Positions 6,526 through 14,144 of a stretch of DNA of 36,555 nt are shown here, in pieces. How positions within the stretch are numbered: position 1 is the first letter of the stretch; every line of letters starts with the position of its first letter. The translations under genes and the position numbers were made by a program. A model generated the notes under the pieces. The model did no database searches. It saw nothing but the letters and a program-made list of their open reading frames with translations, and was not told the origin of the DNA. Origin of the DNA: Collinsella sp. (GTDB taxonomy: Bacteria > Actinomycetota > Coriobacteriia > Coriobacteriales > Coriobacteriaceae); contig DXLU01000030.1 of NCBI GenBank assembly GCA_019414565.1, forward strand, positions 20,804-57,358, read 5' to 3'.

Positions 6526-7843
6526 TGAACGTGCTCCAAACGTGATGCAGGCCGGCGATGAACTTGTCGATGTCAGCCTTGTCGTTGTAGAAGGCCACAC
6601 TGGCGCGGCAGCAGGCAAGGTTCTCGACGCCCAGCCAGGTGAGTAGCGGCTGCGCGCAGTGGTGGCCGGCGCGGATGCAGACGCCGTCCATGTCCATGAT
6701 GCTCGCGACGTCGTGCGGGTGGATGCCCTTGACGTTAAAGCTCACGACGCCGTGGTGGTTATCCCAATAGATGGAGCCGATGATCTGGACAAAGTCGAGC
6801 TGCATGAGTTCGCCCATCAGATAGTGGGCGAGTGCCTGCTCGCGGGCCTGGATGTTCTCGTAACCCACCGTGTTGACCAGGTAGTCGAGTGCCGCACCCG
6901 TGGCGAAGATGCCGGCGGCGTCCTGCGTGCCGGCCTCGAATTTCTCGGGGACGGGCGCCCAGACGGCGTCCTGCTCGGTGACCGAGTCGATCATCTCGCC
7001 GCCGGTGAGCATGGGCGGCATGGCGTTGAGCAGGTCCATTTTGCCCCACAGCACGCCGATGCCCATGGGGCCCATGGCCTTGTGCGCGCTAAAGGCAAAG
7101 AAGTCGGCGCCCAGGTCGGCCACATCGACCGGCATGTGCGGCAGCGACTGCGCACCGTCGACGACCAGGTAGCCGCCGTACTTGTGCACGAGCTTGCCGA
7201 GGTTCTTGACTGGGTTCTCGACGCCCAACACGTTGGAGACCTGTCCCACGGCCAGGATCTTGGTCTTGGGACCCACCTTGGCAAGAACCTCCTCGGTGGT
7301 GAGCTGGCCGGTCTTGGTGGGGTAGAGGTGGACGAGCTTGGCGCCGGTCTCGCGGCAGACCTGCTGCCACGGAATCAGGTTGGAGTGGTGCTCCATGATA
7401 GTGATGACGACCTCGTCGCCCGGCTCGAGGACCGTGGGCGCAAAGCTCTTGGCGACCAGGTTGAGCGACTCGCTCGTATTGCGGGTGAAGACGACCTCGT
7501 TGGCCTGGGGAGCGCCGATGAGGTCGGCGATCTGCTGGCGGACCTTCGCGATGGCCTCGGTGGCCTCGACGGACAGCGAGTACAGGCCGCGCAGGGGGTT
7601 GGCATTCATGCGCTGATAGAAGTCGCGCTCGGCGTCGAGCACGCAGGCGGGGCGCTGCGCGGTGGCGGCGCTATCGAGGAAGGCGATCTCGGGGTGCTGC
7701 TGGAACAGCGGGAACTGCGCCTTGTAGGGATTGGTCTCGATGTCGACAGTAGGCCAGCCGCGTGAGGCCTCGTCGCTGGCGTCGAGCTCCATAGGCTCCG
7801 GTGCGGTACAGGTGTCGCATTTAACGTGCTCGGTGTCAATCAT
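6518..7843 (-). CDS. sufS: Cysteine desulfurase SufS
   Basis: The 441-residue product is a PLP-dependent class V aminotransferase-fold desulfurase that releases sulfur from cysteine for cluster building. Landmarks are AFLDSAATAQRP, the MEHHSNLIPW histidine segment, VDGAQSLPH, the PLP lysine in FSAHKAMGP (Lys255), and the catalytic cysteine in RAGHHCAQPLL (Cys396). The short loop before that cysteine marks a group II (SufS) enzyme. The N-terminus carries about 40 extra residues before the family start, including a CDTC motif at residues 9-12. The start overlaps the sufD stop in an ATGA. It feeds SufU, encoded immediately downstream. Confidence 0.95.
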   Translation of the reverse strand: MIDTEHVKCDTCTAPEPMELDASDEASRGWPTVDIETNPYKAQFPLFQQHPEIAFLDSAATAQRPACVLDAERDFYQRMNANPLRGLYSLSVEATEAIAKVRQQIADLIGAPQANEVVFTRNTSESLNLVAKSFAPTVLEPGDEVVITIMEHHSNLIPWQQVCRETGAKLVHLYPTKTGQLTTEEVLAKVGPKTKILAVGQVSNVLGVENPVKNLGKLVHKYGGYLVVDGAQSLPHMPVDVADLGADFFAFSAHKAMGPMGIGVLWGKMDLLNAMPPMLTGGEMIDSVTEQDAVWAPVPEKFEAGTQDAAGIFATGAALDYLVNTVGYENIQAREQALAHYLMGELMQLDFVQIIGSIYWDNHHGVVSFNVKGIHPHDVASIMDMDGVCIRAGHHCAQPLLTWLGVENLACCRASVAFYNDKADIDKFIAGLHHVWSTFNG

Positions 7844-9111
7844 GCGAGCTCCTCCTCAAAGTTGTCGATCAGGTTGTTGCCTAAGCGGACGACGGCGGCG
7901 CGGGTGCGCTCGTCGGTCGCGGAAAGCGCAGCGTCCTCCAGCTTGGCGCGGATGAACAGGTCCTCGGCGGCGTTTTGGTCAAGACCGCGGCAGGCGAGAT
8001 AGAACAGCTGCTCGTCGCGGACGTGACCGATGGTGGCGCCGTGGTTGCCGGCGACGTCGTCCTCGTCGCAGAGGATGACGGGGACGGTCTTGTTGTCGAC
8101 GCCCTTGTTGGCCAAAAGCACCGTTTCGCGCTCGGTGCCGGTTGCACCCTTGCAGCCGTGCACGAGGTCGATGGTGCCACGGTAGACCTTCTTGGACGTG
8201 CCGGTCAGCACGCCGTTGGCGTCGATCTCGCACTCGGTCTTGCGACCGCGGTGGCGCAGCTCGTAGTTAAAGTCGCGCACCTGCTCGCGGGCGCCCAGGT
8301 AATCGGTATCGATGGTCACCTTGGCGGTGTCGCCCAGCAGGTCGCCGGCAAGGCCGGTGGCGCTGGCGCCGGCACCCAGGACGGTGTGCTGCACGTTGAC
8401 GCGCGCGCCCTCGTCCAGGAACAGGCCGGTGTCGTCGAGTGCGATCCAGCTGTCGTCGAGTGTCTGCGTGCAGGTCACGTTGACGGTGGCGTACTCGTGG
8501 GCGCACACGCGTAGCACGGAGCCCACGACACCCTCGCCGGCAACGGGGGAGTCCAGGGCAATATGCAGGTCGAGCGTTGCCTGCGGGCGAGCGACGACGT
8601 CGATGGCGGCGATGGCCGCGGCGGCATCGACACCGCTCACACGCACGGTAACCGTGGCGTGCTGGTATGCGGGCACATCGATGACGATGCGCTTGGTAGC
8701 GTGCTCGGCCAAGTAGGCGTAGGCAGCCTCGCCCATGCCGGTTTCGAAGGCTTCAGCAGGGGAGAGCTCCTCCTCGAGCTTGATGGCGCCGGCCTGGTAG
8801 ACGGAGGTGGCGGGCACGTCGAGCTCGGTCTCGGGCGTGATGCGGGCGCGGTCGGCGGCATCACCGGGGGCGGAGGAGCGGCGCTCGGGGAAGCGCTCGG
8901 CCATGGCGTCCATGGCGGCGTCGAACGCGTCTGTCACGCCAATAAACTGCTCGCCCAAGCCTTCGACCTCAACGGCCTCCGCGGGAGCGGCGGCAAGCTC
9001 GTCAGAGAGCTCGAGCTTGGTCTGATTCATCTTCAGCCAGCCCCAAGTGGCAGCCGGCATCGCGTTGACCTGCTCAAGGGTGGTAGCAGCGGTGTTGGTT
9101 TCCTGTTTCAT
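7840..9111 (-). CDS. sufD: SufD, Fe-S assembly scaffold subunit
   Basis: The 423-residue product is the SufD subunit of the SufBC2D complex that builds and delivers Fe-S clusters. The C-terminal SufB/D beta-helix region is clear, with RDFNYELRHRGRKTECE, VYRGTIDLVHGCKGATG, and a segment with NHGATIGHVRDEQLFYLACRGL that contains the conserved histidine. The N-terminal half is alanine-rich and less conserved, as usual for SufD. The start ATG shares one base with the sufB stop (TAATG) and the end overlaps sufS by 4 nt, so the operon appears to be translationally coupled. Confidence 0.93.
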   Translation of the reverse strand: MKQETNTAATTLEQVNAMPAATWGWLKMNQTKLELSDELAAAPAEAVEVEGLGEQFIGVTDAFDAAMDAMAERFPERRSSAPGDAADRARITPETELDVPATSVYQAGAIKLEEELSPAEAFETGMGEAAYAYLAEHATKRIVIDVPAYQHATVTVRVSGVDAAAAIAAIDVVARPQATLDLHIALDSPVAGEGVVGSVLRVCAHEYATVNVTCTQTLDDSWIALDDTGLFLDEGARVNVQHTVLGAGASATGLAGDLLGDTAKVTIDTDYLGAREQVRDFNYELRHRGRKTECEIDANGVLTGTSKKVYRGTIDLVHGCKGATGTERETVLLANKGVDNKTVPVILCDEDDVAGNHGATIGHVRDEQLFYLACRGLDQNAAEDLFIRAKLEDAALSATDERTRAAVVRLGNNLIDNFEEELA

Positions 9112-10523
9112 TATCCGATCGCTCCTTCCATCTCGAGCTTGATCAGGTTGTTCATCTCGACGGCGTACTCCAGCGGCAGCTCCTTGGAGACCGGGTTGGC
9201 AAAGCCGTTGACGATCATGGTGCGGGCCTCTTCCTCCGAGATGCCGCGGCTCATCAGGTAGAACACCTTGTCGTCGCCGATGCGGCCGATGGTGGCCTCG
9301 TGGCCGATGTCGACGTTCTTGGCGCGGATGTCCATGGCGGGGATGGTGTCGGAGCGGCTCTGGTCGTCGAGCATGAGCGACTGGCAGCTCACGGTTGCCT
9401 TGGAACCCTCGGCCTTGGGCGTGGCCACGATGGAGCTGCGGAAGGTCTGAATGCCGCCGCTCTTGGAGATGCCCTTGGTCTCGACGGTTGCCGAGGTCTC
9501 GGGGGCGTTGAGCACGACCTTACAGCCGGTATCGAGGTTCTGCCCGGCGCCGGCAAAGGTGATGCCGGTAAAGCTCGACCGGGCGCGGCGGCCGTTGAGC
9601 ACACTCATGGGGTAGAGGTAGCCCACGTGGCTGCCGAAGGAGCCACTGATCCACTCTATGTCGCCATCCTCGTCCACGCGCGCACGCTTGGTGTTGAGGT
9701 TGTACATGTTTTTGGACCAGTTCTCGATGGTCGAGTAGCGCAGGTGCGCACGCTTGCCCACAAAGAGCTCGACGGCGCCGGCGTGGAGGTTGGCCACGTT
9801 GTACTTGGGCGCGGAGCAACCCTCAATAAAGTGCAGGTCGGCATCGTCCTCGACGATGATGAGCGTGTGCTCAAACTGGCCGGCACCCTTGGCGTTGAGG
9901 CGGAAGTAGCTCTGCAGCGGGAAGTCGAGCTTGGTGCCCTTGGGCACGTAGACAAACGAGCCGCCCGACCATACGGCGCCGTGCAGGGCCGCAAACTTGT
10001 GGTCGGTGGGCGGGATGAGCGTCATAAACTTCTCGTGGATGAGCGGTTCCCACTGTGGATCGTGCAGGGCTTCTTCAATACCGGAGTAGACGATGCCCAT
10101 CTTGGACGCCGTGTCCTGCATGTTGTGGTAGACGAGCTCGGAGTCGTACTGCGCGCCGACGCCTGCCAGGTAGCTGCGCTCGGCCTCTGGGATGCCCAAG
10201 CGCTCAAAGGTGTTCTTGATGTCGTCGGGCACCGACTCCCAGTCGTGCTTTTGGTCGGTGTTGGGCTTGACGTAGGTGACGATGTTGTCCATGTCCAGGC
10301 CCTCGATGGAGGGGCCCCACGTCGGGTCGGGAAAACGGTTGAAGATCTCGAGGGACTTTAAGCGCAGGTCGAGCATCCACTGCGGCTCGTCCTTTTTGGC
10401 GCTGATCTCGCGCACGATGTCGGGCGTGATGCCGGCGTCGAGGCGCTCGAATCCCTCCTCGCCATAGGTGAAGTCGTAGAGGCTGCGGTCGATGTCCGCG
10501 ACCTCGGTGCGGTTCTTGGTCAT
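9111..10523 (-). CDS. sufB: SufB, Fe-S assembly scaffold subunit
   Basis: The 470-residue product is SufB, on which a nascent cluster forms in the SufBC2D complex. Conserved family stretches include WGPSIEGLDMDNI, AALHGAVWSGGSFVYVPKG, FEHTLIIVEDDADLHFIEGCSAP, ENWSKNMYNLNTKRA and SFTGITFAGAGQNLDTG. Near the C-terminus, SCQSLMLDD has a conserved cysteine and GHEATIGRIGDDKVFYL a conserved histidine. The length equals that of typical SufB. It lies 12 nt downstream of sufC and overlaps sufD by one base. Confidence 0.96.
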   Translation of the reverse strand: MTKNRTEVADIDRSLYDFTYGEEGFERLDAGITPDIVREISAKKDEPQWMLDLRLKSLEIFNRFPDPTWGPSIEGLDMDNIVTYVKPNTDQKHDWESVPDDIKNTFERLGIPEAERSYLAGVGAQYDSELVYHNMQDTASKMGIVYSGIEEALHDPQWEPLIHEKFMTLIPPTDHKFAALHGAVWSGGSFVYVPKGTKLDFPLQSYFRLNAKGAGQFEHTLIIVEDDADLHFIEGCSAPKYNVANLHAGAVELFVGKRAHLRYSTIENWSKNMYNLNTKRARVDEDGDIEWISGSFGSHVGYLYPMSVLNGRRARSSFTGITFAGAGQNLDTGCKVVLNAPETSATVETKGISKSGGIQTFRSSIVATPKAEGSKATVSCQSLMLDDQSRSDTIPAMDIRAKNVDIGHEATIGRIGDDKVFYLMSRGISEEEARTMIVNGFANPVSKELPLEYAVEMNNLIKLEMEGAIG

Positions 10524-10535
10524 TACGTCGCCCCT

Positions 10536-11336
10536 TTACGCCTGCTGCTCGGCAGCGGCGGCCTCGGCCTGGGCGCGCTGCTCGGCGGCCTCGCGCTCGA
10601 AGGTCTCAAAGCCGTTCTTGTCGATCCAGGGGATGAGCGAGGCGTCGTCCTCGCGCACGATGTGACCCTTGACCATAACGTGGACGCGGTCGACATCCAA
10701 GTGCTCCAGGATGCGCGTGTTGTGCGTGATGATGAGCATGGAGCCGTCGCAGCTCTTGCGGTAGGCGTCCATGCCGTGGCTGACGGTGGAAAGCGCGTCG
10801 ACGTCCAGGCCGGAGTCGGTCTCGTCTAGGATGGCGAGCTTGGGCTGCAGCAGCAGAAGCTGGAGCATCTCGACCTTCTTTTTCTCGCCGCCCGAGAAGC
10901 CCACGCCCAGCTCACGGTTGAGGTAGGAGGTATCCATGTTAAGCTCGGCCGCGAGCTCCTTGACGCGACGTCGGAACTCCTTGCCCTTCATCTCCAGGCC
11001 GGGGCGGCCGGCGATGCTGGCGCGCAAAAAGCTCGACAGCGGCACGCCCGGGATCTCGACCGGGGCCTGGAAGCTCAGAAACAGGCCGGCGCGCGAACGC
11101 TTGTCGGTGGTGAGCTCGGTGATGTCCTGGCCGTCAAAGACGATACGTCCGTCGTTGACCGTGTAGACGGGGTCGCCCATGACCAGGTGGCCGAGGGTGG
11201 ACTTGCCGGCGCCGTTGGGGCCCATCAGCACGTGGGTCTCGCCGGCGGCGACGTTGAGGTTGACGTTGTGGAGGATGGTCTTCTCGTCCACGGAGGCGGT
11301 CAGACCTTCGATGGAAAGCAGCGGATTTGCGCTCAT
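10536..11336 (-). CDS. sufC: SufC, ABC-type ATPase of Fe-S assembly
   Basis: The 266-residue product is the ABC ATPase that powers SufBCD. It has a Walker A GPNGAGKST, the Q-loop region FQAPVEIPGVP, the SufC form of the signature (FSGGEKKKVEMLQ), the Walker B AILDETDSGLD and the H-loop ITHNTRILEHL. The C-terminal tail is alanine/glutamine-rich. The start at 11336 (MSANPLLS) has GAGGGAC upstream; the in-frame ATG at 11366 has a weaker site and adds a non-family decapeptide. It is the first gene of the operon and faces rrf2 across about 220 nt of regulatory DNA. Confidence 0.96.
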   Translation of the reverse strand: MSANPLLSIEGLTASVDEKTILHNVNLNVAAGETHVLMGPNGAGKSTLGHLVMGDPVYTVNDGRIVFDGQDITELTTDKRSRAGLFLSFQAPVEIPGVPLSSFLRASIAGRPGLEMKGKEFRRRVKELAAELNMDTSYLNRELGVGFSGGEKKKVEMLQLLLLQPKLAILDETDSGLDVDALSTVSHGMDAYRKSCDGSMLIITHNTRILEHLDVDRVHVMVKGHIVREDDASLIPWIDKNGFETFEREAAEQRAQAEAAAAEQQA

Positions 11337-11401
11337 GCTGTCCCTCTCTGTATATGGTGTACTCATAGGTGTGCTAAACCCTAGGAATCTTCTCGGAATA
11401 A

Positions 11402-11429
11402 AGTTACTATGGGTTCGGCGTTAGTCAAG
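11402..11429 (-). promoter_or_regulatory. Candidate promoter of the suf operon
   Basis: On the minus strand TTGACT (11424-11429) and TAACTT (11402-11407) are 16 nt apart, about 65 nt upstream of the sufC start. The -35 box lies inside the inverted repeat at 11422-11445, which fits repression by a bound regulator. No transcript start is known. Confidence 0.45.
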
Positions 11430-11445
11430 GGAAAACCCGACTAAT
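11422..11445. promoter_or_regulatory. Inverted repeat over the suf -35 box
   Basis: TTAGTC and GACTAA face each other 12 nt apart, with GGG-AAAA-CCC between them. The element overlaps the candidate -35 box of sufC. A GACT/AGTC core is also seen in known IscR sites, but the exact layout differs. It is a candidate operator for the neighbouring Rrf2 protein. Confidence 0.4.
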
Positions 11446-11465
11446 CCACTCGACTTTTTAGATGA

Positions 11466-11494
11466 GGGACATAATAATCAGGTTTGTTTGTTCC
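11466..11494. promoter_or_regulatory. 29-bp imperfect palindrome in the sufC-rrf2 spacer
   Basis: The site begins GGGACATAATAATCAG and ends TTTGTTCC. It matches the palindrome at the end of sufU at 23 of 29 positions. It lies about 60 nt upstream of the sufC -10 box and about 60 nt upstream of the rrf2 start, so it could serve both directions. Confidence 0.45.
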
Positions 11495-11509
11495 GCTTGC
11501 ATAGGATTT

Positions 11510-11535
11510 GGGACAAACAAGCCTGGTTTTGTCCC
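11510..11535. promoter_or_regulatory. Palindrome just upstream of rrf2
   Basis: GGGACAAAC and GTTTTGTCCC face each other 7 nt apart, beginning 47 nt before the rrf2 start. The arms match those at 6081-6109; GATTTGGGACAAA is shared over 13 bases. Its position suits autoregulation of rrf2, though it could also be a dispersed repeat. Confidence 0.45.
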
Positions 11536-11556
11536 AGTAACGATGGGAGGGTAGGT

Positions 11557-11988
11557 ATGCTCATTTCTTCCAAGGGCCGCTATGCCCTCCGACTGATGAT
11601 CTATATCGCGGCGCTCGGTGACGCCGAGGGCAAGATTGCTCTGCGCGAGGTTGCCGACCGCGAGCGCATTTCGCAGAAGTATCTGGAACAGCTGGTTCGT
11701 CCGCTTATGAAGGCTGGCCTGCTTAAGAGCGTGCGCGGCAAGGGCGGCGGCTACATGATGGCCAAGGACCCGGCCGAGGTGCGTGCTGGCGACATCCTGC
11801 GCGCTGTCGAGGGCAGTACGGCTCCGGTGGCGTGCGACGGCATCGACAACAGCTGCGCCCGTAGCGATCTGTGCTCAACCGTCAAGTTCTGGCGCGGCCT
11901 GGACGACGTGATCGAAAACTACGTCGACGGCGTGACGTTGGCCGACCTTGCTGCCGTCCCCGAGATCAACTTCGACATTAAGCTGTAG
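11557..11988 (+). CDS. Rrf2-family transcriptional regulator of the suf operon
   Basis: The 143-residue product is an Rrf2 winged-helix regulator. It starts MLISSKGRYALRLMIYIA, has the recognition-helix region RERISQKYLEQLVRPLMKAGLLKSVRGKGGGY, and carries three cysteines (93, 100 and 106) in VACDGIDNSCARSDLCSTVKFW. That is close to the IscR pattern of three cluster-binding cysteines, so it probably senses Fe-S status. The ATG at 11557 has GGGAGGG upstream; the longer frame from 11488 runs through the palindrome and has no ribosome-binding site. Being divergent from sufC, it is very likely the operon's regulator (IscR/SufR role). The DNA site is not proven. Confidence 0.92.
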   Translation: MLISSKGRYALRLMIYIAALGDAEGKIALREVADRERISQKYLEQLVRPLMKAGLLKSVRGKGGGYMMAKDPAEVRAGDILRAVEGSTAPVACDGIDNSCARSDLCSTVKFWRGLDDVIENYVDGVTLADLAAVPEINFDIKL

Positions 11989-12041
11989 GTTGAGCGCAAT
12001 TCCTTAAGATTTCGCGGAGGGTTGTTGCCGTTTACCGAGGG

Positions 12042-12057
12042 GTTGTTGTGCAACAAC
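12042..12057. promoter_or_regulatory. GTTGTTG/CAACAAC inverted repeat
   Basis: Two 7-bp arms flank a 2-nt centre in the spacer between rrf2 and the surface protein gene, about 70 nt before the latter's start. It may be an operator or a weak hairpin ending the rrf2 transcript. There is no T run. Confidence 0.35.
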
Positions 12058-12127
12058 GGGCGAGCTGCAATACTTACTCTTATCTTTGCAAACTGCACTT
12101 TAACTACACCAATGCAGGGAGGATCTT

Positions 12128-13942
12128 ATGCAGCGCAAGCATTCTGCTATTGTCGCGGGCCTGACGCTGGCGCTTTCGTTTGGCGCCGTTTCCGCGCCGG
12201 CACCCGCTGCTGCCGAGGAGCCCACGCCGGGCGTTGCCTCGGGTGCCACCGATATCGATAAGGGTCTCTATACCCAGCAGTCCTTCTCGGGCGTGCTGAG
12301 GTCGGTCCAGGGCGTTTCGTTTGTTAACGTTACCCCCGAGATGAAGTACTTTACCAAGTACGAGAGCCATGGCAACTATAACCAGGGCTTTTCGTATGGC
12401 GACGGCTATAACGCGCTGGGTTATTACCAGTTCGACCGTCGATGGTCGCTCATTCCGTTTATGAAGCAGGCCTACAACTACAACCCCGAAAAATACAGCA
12501 TGCTCAAGGATGCGATTGATCGCGGCAGCGAGATTTCCAACACGAGCAATGCCATGTACGAGAACGGCCAGCTCACCGAGTTGGGCCGTATTGCGCAGGA
12601 GGCTTTCCAAGGTGCTTATAACACCGACCCTGTTGAGTTCTCGGCTCTGCAGGATGCGTATGCGTACAACTCGTACTATGCGGTGACCGAGGCGTGGCTC
12701 AAGAGCGGCCTGGGCATTGATATTTCGGGCCGTGCCGATTGCGTTAAGGGCATGGTGTGGAGCATCACCAACATGTGCGGCACCGGTGGCTGCAGGGACT
12801 TCTTCCGTTGGGCAAACCTTTCTAACAGTATGACTGATCGCGAGTTTGTGACGGCGCTTTCCAACAGTGTGGTCAATAACGTGGCGACCAAGTATTCGAG
12901 CCAGCCCCAGTATCATGAGGGCTGGAAGAACCGCTACCGCAACGAGCTGAAGGACTGCTTGGTTTATATCGCCGAGGACGAGGCCGCTGCCGCTGCGACG
13001 CCCGTGCAGCCCGAGCCCACGCCGGCGCCCTCGCCGACGCCTGATTCGAATGACGACTCGAGCGACGATGCCAACGATGACAGGATGGATTCGCCCTCGA
13101 CCGATGCTGACGGTGATGGCTCTGCTGGTGGCACTACCAACAACGGCTCTACCTCGAACGGCTCCGTTTCGAACGGCTCTGCTGCGGGCGATTCGTCTTC
13201 AAGCTCTGCCGGCAATACGGACAGCGACGCTTCTGGTTCGACCGGCGCTGGCACCTCTAACTCATCCACCGGCTCGAGCGATTCGTCCGTTGGCACCGGC
13301 TCTAACAACGGCTCCGGCTCTGACGCAACCCCTGGTTCCGATGCTTCCAAGGATGACTCGAATAAGGCGCCGGACGTCCCCGTTGCTTCGCCGGACAAGA
13401 AGCCTTCTTTCTCCGAGCAGCTTGGTTCTACGCTGGGCTCTTCGCTGATGGCTGGCGTCAATAACGGCTCGACCCAGAACAAGGGCAACTCTGATCAGGT
13501 TTCCACGGAAAAGATCGAAGCCGCAAAGGGCGACTCCAAGGACAAGGCTTCCGAGAAGACCGAATCCGATAAGGGTTCTAGCTCTGAGGAGAAGAGCGAC
13601 AAGTCCGAACAGAAGAAGGACGAGGATAAGAAGTCTGAATCTGAGGAGAAGGACAAGAGCAAGGCCGAGGGCGAAAAGAAACAGTCCGAAGACGACGACA
13701 AGAGCGGTGCTGACAACCAGGTCCAAGAGCAAAATGACTCCAAAACGGTGACCACCACGACCACGACGACTACAACTACCAAGTCCTCGGGCGGCAACAT
13801 GCCCAAGACGGGCGATCTGATTGTGATGGCGAGCCTTGCCAGTGCAAGCTTGGCCACACTGGGCGCTACGTCTATCGTAAGTGGTAAGCATAAGCTCGAT
13901 CAGCAGAAGAAGGCTTCTGGGGAGGACGGCTTGGAGGAGTAA
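12128..13942 (+). CDS. Secreted lysozyme-like protein with LPXTG-type cell-wall anchor
   Basis: The 604-residue product starts with a signal peptide (residues 1 to about 29, ending APAAAEE). A folded domain (about 65-290) begins KYFTKYESHGNYNQG, with Glu79 a candidate catalytic acid, and contains GYNALGYYQFDRRW, resembling lysozyme/transglycosylase folds; the exact family is uncertain. A long disordered stalk follows: S/G/N/T/D-rich (about 300-430), then K/E/S/D-rich with almost no hydrophobic residues (about 460-540), then a run of nine threonines. The sorting signal is MPKTGD at 558, with a hydrophobic span and basic residues, and an unusual acidic tail ending GLEE. AGGGAGGA precedes the ATG. 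It probably remodels peptidoglycan at the surface. Confidence 0.78.
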   Translation: MQRKHSAIVAGLTLALSFGAVSAPAPAAAEEPTPGVASGATDIDKGLYTQQSFSGVLRSVQGVSFVNVTPEMKYFTKYESHGNYNQGFSYGDGYNALGYYQFDRRWSLIPFMKQAYNYNPEKYSMLKDAIDRGSEISNTSNAMYENGQLTELGRIAQEAFQGAYNTDPVEFSALQDAYAYNSYYAVTEAWLKSGLGIDISGRADCVKGMVWSITNMCGTGGCRDFFRWANLSNSMTDREFVTALSNSVVNNVATKYSSQPQYHEGWKNRYRNELKDCLVYIAEDEAAAAATPVQPEPTPAPSPTPDSNDDSSDDANDDRMDSPSTDADGDGSAGGTTNNGSTSNGSVSNGSAAGDSSSSSAGNTDSDASGSTGAGTSNSSTGSSDSSVGTGSNNGSGSDATPGSDASKDDSNKAPDVPVASPDKKPSFSEQLGSTLGSSLMAGVNNGSTQNKGNSDQVSTEKIEAAKGDSKDKASEKTESDKGSSSEEKSDKSEQKKDEDKKSESEEKDKSKAEGEKKQSEDDDKSGADNQVQEQNDSKTVTTTTTTTTTTKSSGGNMPKTGDLIVMASLASASLATLGATSIVSGKHKLDQQKKASGEDGLEE

Positions 13943-13974
13943 TCTTCCAGATCGTTTTCTATAAGAGTTTGGGA

Positions 13975-14011
13975 CGGGGTCCGGTGCGGCGGCATCGGCC
14001 CCCCTTTTTTT
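13975..14011 (+). terminator. Intrinsic terminator of the surface protein gene
   Basis: GGGGTCCGGTGC pairs with GCATCGGCCCC (one bulge and one G-T pair) around a short loop, followed by seven T. It begins about 32 nt after the stop codon. Confidence 0.85.
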
Positions 14012-14144
14012 GTTGTGCAACGATTTGTTATGCCCCCTCGGGGGTCTGTTGCTACCGCTGCCCGAAACGTTTGCATGTCGATATTGTTGCGCTCTACCCG
14101 CTCGCTACAATGGGCATCGTGCTGCGTTAGAAGGAGAGTTTACG

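Noticed and set aside
6659..10361. Long plus-strand frames opposite the SUF operon
   Set aside because: They mirror sufS, sufD and sufB, are low-complexity and show no family pattern.
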